Positions 27,928-37,944 of a DNA stretch of 64,000 nucleotides are shown one piece after another. Position 1 is the stretch's first letter, and each line of letters begins with the position of its first letter. Made by a program: the position numbers and the translations under genes. Source of the stretch: Polaribacter ponticola (GTDB lineage Bacteria > Bacteroidota > Bacteroidia > Flavobacteriales > Flavobacteriaceae); contig NZ_JAOSLC020000002.1 in NCBI RefSeq assembly GCF_026191475.2, positions 520,001-584,000 of the forward strand, written 5' to 3'. Below the pieces are notes generated by a model. That model was not told the origin of the DNA, did no database searches, and worked only from the letters and a program-made list of their open reading frames with translations.

Positions 27928-29948
27928 TTAATAGTTAAATAAAGCATCATCAACCAAATTTGGAAGTGTTACTTTTAATTTATTTCCCCCTTTCATAGCT
28001 CTTTTAATTGCAAAAATAGCTTCATTATTTCTTGCCCAACTTCTTCTTGATATTCCGTTATTTACATCCCAAAAAAGCATTGATTTTAAACGTTTTGACG
28101 CTCCTTTACTACCGTCAAGAAGCATGCCAAAACCACCATTTATAACTTCTCCCCAACCAACGCCGCCTCCATTGTGAATTGAAACCCAAGTTGCGCCTCT
28201 AAAACTATCGCCAATTACGTTTTGAATTGCCATATCTGCCGTATAACGAGAACCATCATATATATTAGAGGTTTCTCTATAAGGTGAATCTGTTCCAGAA
28301 ACATCATGATGATCTCTTCCTAAAACTACCGGACCAATTTCACCATTTTTAATAGCTTTATTAAAAGCTTTGGCAATTTTAATACGTCCTTCTGCATCTG
28401 CATATAAAATCCGTGCTTGCGAGCCAACGACTAATTTATTTTCTTGAGCTCCTTTTATCCACTGAATATTATCAGCCATTTGCTGCTGGATTTCTTCTGG
28501 AGAATTTTCTTTTATCTTCTCTAAAACAGCACAAGCAATTGCATCCGTTTTTGCTAAATCTTCAGGCTTTCCCGAAGCACAAACCCATCTAAATGGCCCA
28601 AAACCATAATCGAAACACATTGGCCCCATAATATCTTGTACATAACTCGGATAGGCGAAAGCTTCGCCACCAAATTTTGAATCACTTGCGGAACAAAAAT
28701 TACCTTTATTATCTTTATGAACTGTTGCTCCCGCTCTACTTGCTTCTAATAAAAACGCGTTTCCATAATCGAAAAAATACGTTCCTTTATCTGTGTGTTT
28801 ATTTATTGCTTTGGCGTGTCTTCTTAATGTTTCTTGAACTTTCTCTTTGAATAAATCAGGATTTTCTGCCATCATACTATTGGCATCTTCAAAAGAAATA
28901 TCAACCGGATAATAACCTCCTGCCCAAGGATTGTGTAAAGATGTTTGATCTGAACCTAAATCTATATAAACATTTGCTTCATCAAACTTTTCCCAGACTT
29001 CTACAATATTCCCTAAATAGGCTATAGAAACTGTTTCTTTGTTTTGTTTTGCTGATTTTACTCTCGTAACTAATTCATCTAAATCGGTTATTTTTTCATC
29101 AATCCAACCTTGATCTAAACGAACTTGTGTAATCTTCGGGTTTACCTCAGCACAAACCGTAATACAACCCGCAATATTTCCTGCTTTTGGTTGCGCTCCA
29201 GACATTCCGCCCAAACCTGCAGTTACAAATAAACCTCCTTTTGGATCTTTTTTTATTTTTCTGAATCCGTTTAAAACGGTAATTGTTGTTCCATGCACAA
29301 TTCCTTGTGGACCAATGTACATATAACTTCCAGCAGTCATTTGTCCATATTGAGAAACGCCTAAAGCGTTCATTTTCTCCCAATCGTCTGGTTGTGAGTA
29401 ATTAGGAATTACCATTCCGTTAGTAACCACAACTCTTGGTGCATTTTTATTTGAAGGATACAATCCCATTGGATGACCAGAATACATTGTTAACGTCTGT
29501 TTATCAGTCATTTCTGATAAATATTGCATCGTTAATAAATATTGTGCCCAATTCTGAAAAACCGCTCCGTTTCCGCCATAAGTAATTAGTTCGTGCGGAT
29601 GTTGTGCAACAGCATAATCTAAATTATTCTGAATCATTAACATAATAGATTTTGCTTGCACAGATTTTCCAGGGTATTCTGCAATATCTCTTGCTTTCAT
29701 CTCATAATCTGGACGAAATCGATACATATAAATTCGTCCATATTTTTCTAATTCTTCAGCAAATTCTGGTAATAATTCTGCATGATGTTTTGCTTCAAAA
29801 TAACGTAATGCGTTTTTAAGAGCTAACTTTTTTCTTCAGCAGATAAAATATCTTTTCTCTTTGGTGCGTGATTTATAGCTAAATCATACACTTTTTTTAC
29901 TGGTAAAACAGCTGGAATTCCTTGTTGTATTTGCTCTTTAAATGTCAT
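27928..29948 (-). CDS. hutU: Urocanate hydratase (apparent frameshift near N-terminus)
   Basis: Second enzyme of histidine breakdown, converting urocanate to imidazolonepropionate with bound NAD. The true start is the ATG at 29948 (MTFKEQIQQGIPAVLPVKKVYDLAINHAPKRKD). The frame breaks at the T6 run 29828-29833 (A6 in the gene); one extra base joins ILSAEEKKLALKNALRYFEAKHHAELLPEF to the large downstream frame. The restored protein is about 673 residues. GLGGMSGAQPKAGNIAG and DHHDVSGTDSPYRETSNIYDGS are conserved. The other hut genes are not here. Confidence 0.94.
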
Positions 29949-29974
29949 TACTAAACTTCTTTTGTATCTGTAAA

Positions 29975-29982
29975 CAAATATA
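29975..29982 (-). promoter_or_regulatory. -7 promoter element for hutU
   Basis: Reads TATATTTG on the minus strand, 27 bases upstream of the hutU ATG. The -33 element is not clear. Confidence 0.45.
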
Positions 29983-30018
29983 TTTATTTTGGACTGATAT
30001 TTGTTTATTTTACAATTA

Positions 30019-30342
30019 ATGATTTTTATTTCTAAATATATTGTTCCAAAAGGGTTTGTTGGAATCACCTTATTTCCCTTTATCTTTCTAAAAAAGAGAG
30101 TGTTAAAAACGAACAAGATTTTAATCAATCATGAAAGAATCCATCTAAAACAACAACAGGAATTATTAATTATTTTCTTCTATATTTTTTACGGATTGGA
30201 GTTTTTAATAAAATTCTTCAAATATAAAAATGCATTTATTACTTATAAGAACTTAAGCTTTGAACGAGAAGCTTATATAAATGAAGCCAATTTTAAGTAT
30301 CGAGAAAGTAGAAAATTTTGGGCTTTTATTAACTATTTATAA
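30019..30342 (+). CDS. Small membrane-associated protein with HERIH motif
   Basis: About 107 residues from the ATG at 30019 (an upstream ATG at 30001 is also possible). It has a hydrophobic stretch (FVGITLFPFIFL), then NHERIHLKQQQELL and another hydrophobic part (LIIFFYIFYGLEFLIKFF). The H-E-R-I-H arrangement and following E resemble the zinc-binding HExxH of M48/M56-type peptidases, but in such a short protein this is only a resemblance. I recall similar conserved hypothetical proteins in Flavobacteriaceae. It is divergent from hutU. Confidence 0.65.
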   Translation: MIFISKYIVPKGFVGITLFPFIFLKKRVLKTNKILINHERIHLKQQQELLIIFFYIFYGLEFLIKFFKYKNAFITYKNLSFEREAYINEANFKYRESRKFWAFINYL

Positions 30343-30412
30343 TTGATAAAGAATTCTTGTTTATTTTAAGAAATTCGTAAATTGCGACATCAATTTTCTA
30401 TAAATTTTACGA

Positions 30413-33400
30413 ATGGAACAAATTACACCTTATAAACCAACATACAAAGTTAGAATTGTAACTGCAGCTTCGCTTTTTGACGGACATGATGCCGCCATAA
30501 ATATTATGCGACGTATTATTCAATCTACCGGAGTTGAAGTAATTCATCTTGGACATGATAGATCTGTTGAAGAAGTGGTAAACTGCGCAATCCAAGAAGA
30601 TGCAAATGCTATTGCAATGACATCTTACCAAGGAGGTCATAACGAATACTTTAAATACATGTATGATTTGCTAAAGGAAAAAGGTGCTTCGCACATCAAG
30701 ATTTTTGGCGGCGGTGGCGGCGTAATTCTTCCTGAAGAAATTAAGGAATTGATGGATTATGGAATTACGCGAATTTACTCTCCAGATGATGGCCGTGAAC
30801 TTGGTTTACAAGGAATGATTAATGATTTGGTACAACAATCTGATTTTGCTGTTGGAGATAAACTAAACGTAAAAATTGAAGATTTAGCAAAAAAAGAAAT
30901 TGGAAGCATTGCAAGAACTATTTCTTCTGCGGAAAATTTTCCTGAAGTTGCCAAAGAAACTTTAGATGCAATTCACGAAAAAAATAAAAATTCTAAAACG
31001 CCTGTTTTAGGAATTACTGGAACTGGTGGCGCAGGAAAATCTTCTTTAGTTGATGAATTAGTTCGTAGGTTTTTAATTGATTTTCCAGGAAAAACTATTG
31101 GTTTAATTTCTGTAGATCCTTCAAAAAGAAAAACGGGCGGCGCACTTTTAGGTGATAGAATTAGAATGAATGCTATTAATAACGAGCGTGTTTATATGCG
31201 TTCTTTAGCAACACGTCAATCTAATTTGGCATTATCTAAATATGTAAACGAAGCGGTACAAGTTTTAAAAGCTGCTGAATACGATTTAATTATTTTAGAA
31301 ACTTCTGGTATTGGACAATCGGACACTGAAATTATAGAGCATTCTGATACTTCTTTATATGTAATGACTCCTGAATTTGGAGCGGCAACACAATTAGAGA
31401 AAATCGATATGTTAGATTTTGCTGATTTAGTTGCCATCAATAAATTTGATAAAAGAGGTGCTTTAGACGCCATTCGCGATGTAAAAAAGCAATACATGCG
31501 CAATAACAATTTATGGGATGTTCATATGGATGATATGCCTGTTTTTGGAACTATCGCGTCGCAATTTAACGATCCAGGAATGAATACGTTGTACAAACGC
31601 ATTATGGATAAATTGGTTGAAAAAACCAATGCAGATTTAAAAACGAGCATGGAAATTACCAAAGAAATGTCTGAAAAGATATTTGTAATTCCGCCAAGTA
31701 GAGTTCGTTATTTATCAGAAATATCTGAAAGCAATAGAGCTTACGACAAAAAAGTTGACGATCAAGTTATTGTTGCTCAAAAATTATATGGAATTCATCA
31801 AACAATTTTATCTGTCATTCCGAACGAAGTGAAGGAATCTTTCATTTCTAAAAACGGATTAGATAATGAAGAAATCCTGAAACAAGTTCAGGATGACAAT
31901 CAACAATTTGCTAAATTGTTGATTGCACAATTCGAAAAAGTAAAATTAAATTTAGATCCACACAATTGGGAAGTTATTTTAAACTGGAACGATAAAGTAG
32001 CTAAATATAAAAATCCTATTTACACATTTAAAGTTCGTGATAAAGAGATTAACATAGAAACACATTCAGAATCGCTTTCACATTCTCAAATACCTAAAGT
32101 AGCATTACCAAAATACAAAGCTTGGGGAGATTTATTACGATGGAACTTACAAGAAAATGTTCCTGGTGAATTTCCATTTGCATCTGGATTATATCCGTTT
32201 AAAAGAACTGGTGAAGACCAACAAGAATGTTTGCTGGTGAAGGTGGTCCCGAAAGAACCAACAGACGTTTTCATTATGTAAGTTTAGGAATGGATGCAAA
32301 GCGTTTATCAACCGCTTTCGACTCAGTTACTTTATACGGAAACGATCCTGGAGAAAGACCCGATATTTACGGTAAAATTGGAAACGCAGGAGTTTCAATT
32401 TGCTGTTTGGATGATGCTAAAAAATTATATTCTGGTTTCGATTTAAGTCATGCCATGACATCGGTTTCTATGACAATTAATGGTCCTGCGCCAATGCTGT
32501 TAGGTTTCTTTATGAATGCGGCAATCGATCAGAATTGTGAGAAATACATCAAAGAAAACAAGTTAGAAAAACAAGTTGAGGCGAAATTTAAAGAAATTTA
32601 CGATTCAAAAGGATTAGATAGACCAACATACCAAGGAGATTTACCAGAAGGAAATGACGGTTTAGGATTAATGCTTTTAGGATTAACAGGTGATTTAGTT
32701 TTACCTGCTGAAGTTTATTCAGAAATCAAAAAAACAACACTTGCACAAGTTAGAGGAACGGTACAAGCGGATATTTTAAAGGAAGATCAAGCCCAAAATA
32801 CGTGTATTTTTTCTACAGAATTCGCGTTGCGTTTAATGGGTGATGTTCAAGAATATTTCATCGAAAAACAAGTTCGAAATTTTTATTCGGTTTCTATTTC
32901 TGGATATCATATTGCAGAAGCGGGTGCAAATCCTATTACACAATTGGCTTTGACATTATCAAACGGATTTACCTATGTTGAATATTATTTATCAAGAGGA
33001 ATGGATATTAATAAATTCGGGCCGAATTTATCGTTCTTTTTCTCAAACGGAATTGATCCAGAATATTCAGTAATTGGTAGAGTTGCTCGTAAAATTTGGG
33101 CAAAAGCCATGAAAAATAAATACGGTGCAAATCCGAGAGCACAAATGTTAAAGTATCATATTCAGACTTCTGGACGCTCTTTACACGCTCAGGAAATTGA
33201 TTTTAATGATATTAGAACTACGTTGCAAGCGTTATACGCAATCAACGACAACTGTAATTCTTTACATACAAACGCGTATGATGAAGCAATTACAACGCCA
33301 ACGGAAGAATCTGTAAGAAGAGCAATGGCAATTCAGTTGATTATCAACAAAGAATTAGGATTGACAAAGAATGAAAACCCGATACAAGGTTCATTTATTA

Positions 33401-33852
33401 TTGAAGAATTAACCGATTTAGTAGAAGAAGCTGTGTTGATGGAATTCGACAGAATTACAGAACGTGGCGGTGTTTTAGGCGCAATGGAAACCATGTATCA
33501 GCGTTCTAAAATACAAGAAGAAAGTTTGTATTATGAGACGTTAAAACATACAGGAGAATTTCCAATTATTGGTGTAAACACCTTCTTAAGTTCTAAAGGT
33601 TCTCCAACGGTTCAACCTGCGGAAGTTATTAGAGCTACTGAAGAAGAAAAGCAATTCCAAATTCAAACAAAAGAAAACTTAAACAAAGCAAATCCTGATA
33701 AAGTAGCTGCTCAAATTGCAATTTTACAAGAAGCAGCAATTCAGAATGAAAACTTATTTGACAAATTAATGGAAGCAACAAAGTTCTGTTCTTTAGGACA
33801 AATTACGGAAGCGTTATTTAAAGTTGGCGGACAGTATAGAAGGAATATGTAA
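30413..33852 (+). CDS. icmF: Fused isobutyryl-CoA mutase IcmF (apparent frameshift)
   Basis: Adenosylcobalamin-dependent mutase fused to its own G-protein chaperone; it interconverts isobutyryl-CoA and n-butyryl-CoA. The order is a B12-binding domain ([22 protein letters not shown]), then a MeaB-like GTPase with P-loop [13 protein letters not shown], then the mutase barrel ([62 protein letters not shown]). The frame breaks at 32218-32219, where GACCAACA should read GACCCAACA, joining [28 protein letters not shown]. The restored length is about 1,146 residues. A dispersed DNA repeat lies in frame between the GTPase and mutase parts. Confidence 0.93.
31813..31900. repeat. Dispersed palindromic repeat read in frame within icmF
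   Basis: GTCATTCCGAACGAAGTGAA at the start and TCCTGAAACAAGTTCAGGAT at the end resemble a repeat that I know from intergenic DNA of many Bacteroidota, where it is often translated by chance as VIPNEVRNL... and ...ILKQVQDD. Here it is in frame and encodes [28 protein letters not shown]. Both halves contain short palindromes (CCTGAA...TTCAGG). It probably entered the linker before the substrate-binding mutase domain without harming it. Confidence 0.65.
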
Positions 33853-33933
33853 GCAGAGAGAGCAAGTTTTTTTTATTTTTAAAAAACTTTACGAATCGCT
33901 TATTCTTGTAAAGACAGGAATCTCAATAAATTA

Positions 33934-33960
33934 AAAACCCACTCAAATTGAGTGGGTTTT
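33934..33960. terminator. Terminator after icmF
   Basis: Perfect arms AAAACCCACTCAA (33934-33946) and TTGAGTGGGTTTT (33948-33960), then G and a T8 tract. It serves icmF and, in the other direction, the membrane-protein operon. Confidence 0.9.
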
Positions 33961-33967
33961 GTTTTTT

Positions 33968-34369
33968 TTAAGAATAATCTTTTTTTAGTAAGTTTTCTTG
34001 TTTTTTCATCTTCAAATTATTCTCTTTACTTGCTTTTCTACCCTTTAAAAAGAAAAGGATAAAAAGAATCATTACAACCCCTAAATAGATAGAAAATCCG
34101 CCAATTTTACTACTTAAAACCTCAACTAAATCTTTATATTCTAGCAGACCAGAAATTTTAATAATTCTTAATGCAAAACCAATATTTAATAGGTAAAATC
34201 CTATTTTAAAAAGCTTATTTGTTGCCATTGCAATTTCTACTTTCTGATGAAAAATATCTAACATAAAAATTTTACTATTTGTAAATAAATGTTGAGATAC
34301 CAAAGTTGTTAAACCGATTGCAATTGGTAAATAAATGATGTACGCAATTAATTCTAATGAAGTGTTCAT
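33968..34369 (-). CDS. Small integral membrane protein (paralogue of the 34.9 kb gene)
   Basis: A 133-residue protein with about four hydrophobic helices (LIAYIIYLPIAIGLTTLV, KLFKIGFYLLNIGFALRII, FSIYLGVVMILFILFFL). No known family recognised. It shares an alignable core with the protein at 34880-35230 (ATNKLFKIGFYLLNIGFALRI versus GINKLLRIAYYLLNLGLAVWS), so they are paralogues. It is the last gene of a tight operon read from the GbsR-type regulator. Confidence 0.7.
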   Translation of the reverse strand: MNTSLELIAYIIYLPIAIGLTTLVSQHLFTNSKIFMLDIFHQKVEIAMATNKLFKIGFYLLNIGFALRIIKISGLLEYKDLVEVLSSKIGGFSIYLGVVMILFILFFLKGRKASKENNLKMKKQENLLKKDYS

Positions 34370-34391
34370 AATTACTGATTTTAAGATTAAC

Positions 34392-34883
34392 TTATAATTC
34401 CTTAGTCATTTTTCCTAAGTTGATTTTCTCTCCTTTTGTAAATTTAATTTCTCTAACCAAACTCATATCTTGCCATAAATATTTACTTCCTTTCAACATT
34501 TTAGTTTGCCTTATTCTTCTTTGAAAAACCCTAGATTCTTTTTTAGTTGCTTCTCTTTTAACACCCAATTCTCCATATAATTTAATTGCAGGATATTCAG
34601 AAAAATTCATTTTAAACAACGATTTAAACCACAACAATTTGCTACTATTTACTGCTAAAACACAAATATTTTTATTTACTTTTGAATTTACATTTAGTTT
34701 TGTTGCAAACTTTTCAAAATAAAACCCAGTTAAATCATCATTTAAAAACAAAGAACCAATTGGAGTAACTGTTGGCTGATTTTCTTCATTAACTGATGCT
34801 ATAGAAACATGCATATTTGCACCAAAAGATTTGCTAAAATGTCTTCTTATTTTTTGCCAATTTTCTTCTAAATTAATCTTCAT
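34392..34883 (-). CDS. Pyridoxamine 5'-phosphate oxidase-like flavin protein
   Basis: A 163-residue protein with a split-barrel FMN-binding look: HVSIASVNEENQPTVTPIGSLFLNDDLTGFYFEKFATKLNVNSKVNKNICVLAVN. Members bind FMN or heme, or act as oxidoreductases on small substrates; the substrate here is unknown. The start overlaps the stop of the membrane gene upstream by 4 bases, so they are translationally coupled. The combination with two paralogous membrane proteins suggests a membrane redox unit (inference). Confidence 0.75.
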   Translation of the reverse strand: MKINLEENWQKIRRHFSKSFGANMHVSIASVNEENQPTVTPIGSLFLNDDLTGFYFEKFATKLNVNSKVNKNICVLAVNSSKLLWFKSLFKMNFSEYPAIKLYGELGVKREATKKESRVFQRRIRQTKMLKGSKYLWQDMSLVREIKFTKGEKINLGKMTKEL

Positions 34884-35230
34884 TTTGTTTGACTTTTAAA
34901 ATGTTTATGAATTAAATACACATTATAAATATTGATAAAATGTAAACTTGCAATTATGAGTAAAATGTAACTTAACCTTGTTGAAATTTCTAAAATCATT
35001 TCTGTTGATGTATCAATTTCTCTCATGAAGTGTAAACTCCAAACTGCTAAACCAAGGTTTAATAAATAGTAAGCAATTCTTAATAATTTATTAATTCCGT
35101 TGCCAAAATTAATTTCATTTGGGAAGTAACTTAAGATGTAAACTTTTCCGTTTTTATAACACCAATTTCCTACTAGAATTACAATTGTACTCGATATTAA
35201 AATATAGCATATGTAAGTTATTTGGTTCAT
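34880..35230 (-). CDS. Small integral membrane protein (paralogue of the 34.0 kb gene)
   Basis: A 116-residue protein with three to four helices (ITYICYILISSTIVILVGN, LLRIAYYLLNLGLAVWSLHF, LSYILLIIASLHFINIY). Family not recognised. Its genes on both sides overlap it by 4 bases, so the order membrane protein - membrane protein - flavin protein - membrane protein is one operon. Confidence 0.7.
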   Translation of the reverse strand: MNQITYICYILISSTIVILVGNWCYKNGKVYILSYFPNEINFGNGINKLLRIAYYLLNLGLAVWSLHFMREIDTSTEMILEISTRLSYILLIIASLHFINIYNVYLIHKHFKSQTK

Positions 35231-35604
35231 AATTCTTTATTAATTGATTCTAATATGTATGTCCAAAAAATGGATAGTAAAATAGGTATAGAAACTAAAA
35301 GAATTATTAAAGGGATGCTTTTTCCTCCATCATTATAATTGCTAGAAATCATAAAACCTATTAGAAAATAAAATCCAACTATACTTATGTAGGTTGCAAT
35401 TTCTTTTTTTCTATTCAATTTATATCTTTTTAAAAATATAAGAGAAATTAAAAATGATACTAATTGATAAATACCTAATACAAAAGCGATATACAATGCA
35501 TAAACAAAAATTTCATTTTGTATAATTGAAATCAATAAGACTAATACAAAAGGTAGCATTATTAATCTGTTAATCCAGTTTGATATTTTAATCGTATTTT
35601 TCAT
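35227..35604 (-). CDS. Small integral membrane protein
   Basis: About 125 residues from the ATG at 35604 (MKNTIKISNWINRLIMLPFVLVLL). An upstream in-frame start at 35682 would overlap the regulator gene and add a non-hydrophobic stretch, so 35604 is preferred. Four hydrophobic helices. No family recognised. Same operon as the GbsR-type regulator. Confidence 0.65.
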   Translation of the reverse strand: MKNTIKISNWINRLIMLPFVLVLLISIIQNEIFVYALYIAFVLGIYQLVSFLISLIFLKRYKLNRKKEIATYISIVGFYFLIGFMISSNYNDGGKSIPLIILLVSIPILLSIFWTYILESINKEL

Positions 35605-35642
35605 AGTTTCAGAAATTATTGAAAGTTTATAATCAAATTTTT

Positions 35643-36146
35643 TTACTTTTTTATTGCTTTGGTAAAGTTGGATAATAACCAATGTTCATCTGCTTTTATA
35701 GCTTTATCTAAAATATTATTTACAGTATTTGTTACCTTAGATAAATCTCCAAGAACTTGTTTAAATTGTTGAGCTTCATCAGAATTATCATCAACTTGTT
35801 GCAACTCTTCTAATACTTTTAAAACAGGTTCAATTTCTCTTTTCTTACGCTCTTTGGTAATTTGTTTAAACAATTCCCAAATATCTTTATCAGCAATAAA
35901 AAACTCCTTACGCTCACCAACTACAAATTCTTTATTTACAATTCCCCAATCTATTAAAGCTCTCACATTCATGTTTACATTTCCTCTAGAAATTTGTAAA
36001 GTTTCCATAATATCTTCCGCAGAAAGAGGCTTTGTAGAAACTAATAACAACGCATGTACTTGTGCCATTGTTTTATTAATACCCCAAGAAGTTGCTAAAC
36101 TTCCCCAAGTATGAATGTATTTTAATTTTGCCTCATCTAATTTCAT
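35643..36146 (-). CDS. GbsR/MarR-type transcription regulator
   Basis: About 167 residues from the ATG at 36146 (MKLDEAKLKYIHTWGSLATSWGINKTMAQVHALLL); a start five codons earlier is also possible. The winged helix contains PLSAEDIMETLQISRGNVNMNVRALIDWGIVNKEFVVGERKEFF, the hallmark of the GbsR family, and the C-terminal helices likely dimerise. It is the first gene of the membrane/flavin operon and probably controls it. The ligand is unknown. Confidence 0.85.
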   Translation of the reverse strand: MKLDEAKLKYIHTWGSLATSWGINKTMAQVHALLLVSTKPLSAEDIMETLQISRGNVNMNVRALIDWGIVNKEFVVGERKEFFIADKDIWELFKQITKERKKREIEPVLKVLEELQQVDDNSDEAQQFKQVLGDLSKVTNTVNNILDKAIKADEHWLLSNFTKAIKK

Positions 36147-36249
36147 ACAGCAAATATACAATATCTTTTTAAACTTTCAATAATTACTGAAAATAAAATA
36201 ATTTATTATAATTGATAGATGTATTATCTTCCAATAAAATTAATTAAAA

Positions 36250-36777
36250 ATGAAATTATTAGGAATAGGCTCTAGAATTGAGCATTCAGAACTTGGATTA
36301 GGTGTTGTTACCAATGTTACAAATAAACATTATTGGGTAACTTTTATAAAAGACGGATTAGAAACTATAGATATCGATAGCGAATTTGAAGTGATAGAAG
36401 CCGTTGAAGACGAAGTAGATACTATTAGTTTTTATGAGGTAGAAAAATCTTTAAAAAACCTATTGCAAAAATGGTCTGATGTTACAGAGATTTCTCCTAT
36501 TGCAGATAAATGGAAAAAAGGAACTCTTATTTTTAGACCTGAAGACTCTAATTTAGCTGATAAAGAAATACCAATTGATACATTTTTTCATAAAATTGTA
36601 ATGGTTAGAGACAAAATTAGAGTAATGGAGCAAAAAATTAATGCTAGTAAAACTTTAGATGATCAAGATAAAATTGATTTACAGCAATACATTACCAGAA
36701 TTTATGGAAGTTTAACCACTTTTAATGTTTTATTTAAAGTAAAATCTGATCAATTTGTAGGATCAAGATCTAAATAA
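36250..36777 (+). CDS. Conserved protein of unknown function
   Basis: A 175-residue soluble protein. The N-terminus MKLLGIGSRIEHSELGLGVVTNVTNKHYWVTFIKDG looks like a small SH3-like or CarD-like beta barrel. The rest is helical (VEKSLKNLLQKWSDVTEISPIADKWKKGTLIFRPEDS). No catalytic motif seen. It is divergent from the GbsR-type gene and followed by the DUF3703-like gene 41 bases later. I cannot assign a function. Confidence 0.7.
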   Translation: MKLLGIGSRIEHSELGLGVVTNVTNKHYWVTFIKDGLETIDIDSEFEVIEAVEDEVDTISFYEVEKSLKNLLQKWSDVTEISPIADKWKKGTLIFRPEDSNLADKEIPIDTFFHKIVMVRDKIRVMEQKINASKTLDDQDKIDLQQYITRIYGSLTTFNVLFKVKSDQFVGSRSK

Positions 36778-36818
36778 TGCATCTTTTTTGATGAAATATT
36801 GTCTATTTTTAAAACAAG

Positions 36819-37172
36819 ATGAGCAATCAAGATTTAAAAACAGCATTTTATTATCAACTAAAACTAGGTAAGAAAGCTTTAAAACTACACAATTTTGAAG
36901 CCTCTTTTTATCATTTAGAAAATGCACATATTTTAGGGCAAAAACATTTAATTAGACATACAATCAGTCATTATTGGATGTTAATTTATGCCATGAAATC
37001 TAAAAAAAGTAAAGAAATTATTGGGCAAGTTATTAGAATTATAGCTTCTCTCCTTTTTACATTAATTTGGGTTCCAAAAGGAAATACAGGTGGTACAAAT
37101 GTTTCTCCCATCAAAAAAATGCCTATTAGAAAAGAATTAAAAAAATATTTTAAATTTAATGCATCTTTTTAA
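36819..37172 (+). CDS. DUF3703-like protein
   Basis: A 117-residue protein. FYYQLKLGKKALKLHNFEASFYHLENAHILGQKHLIRHTISHYWML and WVPKGNTGGTNVSPIKKMPIRKEL match my memory of DUF3703, a family often found near heavy-metal or stress genes. One hydrophobic segment (IIRIIASLLFTLIWV). The adjacent Cys-rich peptide and SigZ-like sigma factor make a metal-related role plausible (inference). Confidence 0.7.
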   Translation: MSNQDLKTAFYYQLKLGKKALKLHNFEASFYHLENAHILGQKHLIRHTISHYWMLIYAMKSKKSKEIIGQVIRIIASLLFTLIWVPKGNTGGTNVSPIKKMPIRKELKKYFKFNASF

Positions 37173-37212
37173 AGGTTTTACTGTCTATTAAATGAACTTT
37201 AAAACGAATATT

Positions 37213-37317
37213 ATGAAATATAAAAACGAGTGTACTTGTAATTGTGAAGGTTGTAAAACTGGAGAATGTAAAAACTGCACTTGCACAAACTGTACTTGCA
37301 ACAATTGTAATTGTTAA
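37213..37317 (+). CDS. Cysteine-rich metallothionein-like peptide
   Basis: A 34-residue peptide (ATG 37213, TAA 37315-37317) too short for ordinary gene callers. It holds 11 cysteines: CTCNCEGC near the N-terminus, then CKNCTC, TNCTC, NNCNC. CxC and CxxC spacing is that of metallothioneins, which bind Zn, Cu or Cd. No signal peptide. It starts 40 bases after the DUF3703-like gene and precedes the SigZ-like sigma gene. The family assignment is by composition only; no homologue was checked. Confidence 0.65.
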   Translation: MKYKNECTCNCEGCKTGECKNCTCTNCTCNNCNC

Positions 37318-37394
37318 TTTATATTGAACTTGTTTCAATAACTTATAAAAAGAAACTGAAACAAGTTCAGTTTAACGAATTTTAATAAAATTCT

Positions 37395-37934
37395 ATGACT
37401 ACAAAACAAGTTTGGACTTCTTATTCTGCAGATTTAAAACGATTTATCATCAGTAAAGTAAAAGATGTTACTATTACTGATGATATTTTGCAGGATACTT
37501 TTATTAAAATCCATACAAAACTTCATACTTTAAAAGACATCACTAAATTAAAATCTTGGTGTTTTACTGTTGCAAGAAATTCTATTTTAGATTATTGGAA
37601 GTCTACAAATCAAACTTTTGAAATCTCTAATTTTGAAACTGAAACAGAAATCTCTGAAAACTTACATACCGAAAAAGATTGTTTACGTGGTATCTTAAAA
37701 AACTTACCTAAAAAATATAGAGATCCTTTATTTTTATCAGACATAAAAGGCTTAAAACAGCAAGAAGTTGCAAATCAATTAAAACAAAGTTTACCAACTA
37801 CAAAATCTCAAATTCAAAGAGCAAGAAAGTTAATTGCACAAGGTTTTATGGATTGTTGTGGATTTGTTATGAATGATAATGGAAATCTTGTTGGTGAAAT
37901 TCAAGAAAAAGATGATTGTAAGGTTTGTAATTAA
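37395..37934 (+). CDS. sigZ: SigZ-like RNA polymerase sigma factor
   Basis: ECF-type sigma factor of 179 residues. Region 2 contains TDDILQDTFIKIHTKLHTLKDITKLKSWCFTVARNSILDYWK and region 4 LKQQEVANQLKQSLPTTKSQIQRARKLI. The C-terminal tail MDCCGFVMNDNGNLVGEI...CKVCN has four cysteines, as in SigZ, and could sense metal or redox state. No anti-sigma gene is adjacent, and the neighbouring Cys-rich peptide is an obvious candidate partner or target (inference). Confidence 0.85.
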   Translation: MTTKQVWTSYSADLKRFIISKVKDVTITDDILQDTFIKIHTKLHTLKDITKLKSWCFTVARNSILDYWKSTNQTFEISNFETETEISENLHTEKDCLRGILKNLPKKYRDPLFLSDIKGLKQQEVANQLKQSLPTTKSQIQRARKLIAQGFMDCCGFVMNDNGNLVGEIQEKDDCKVCN

Positions 37935-37944
37935 GTATTATTAA

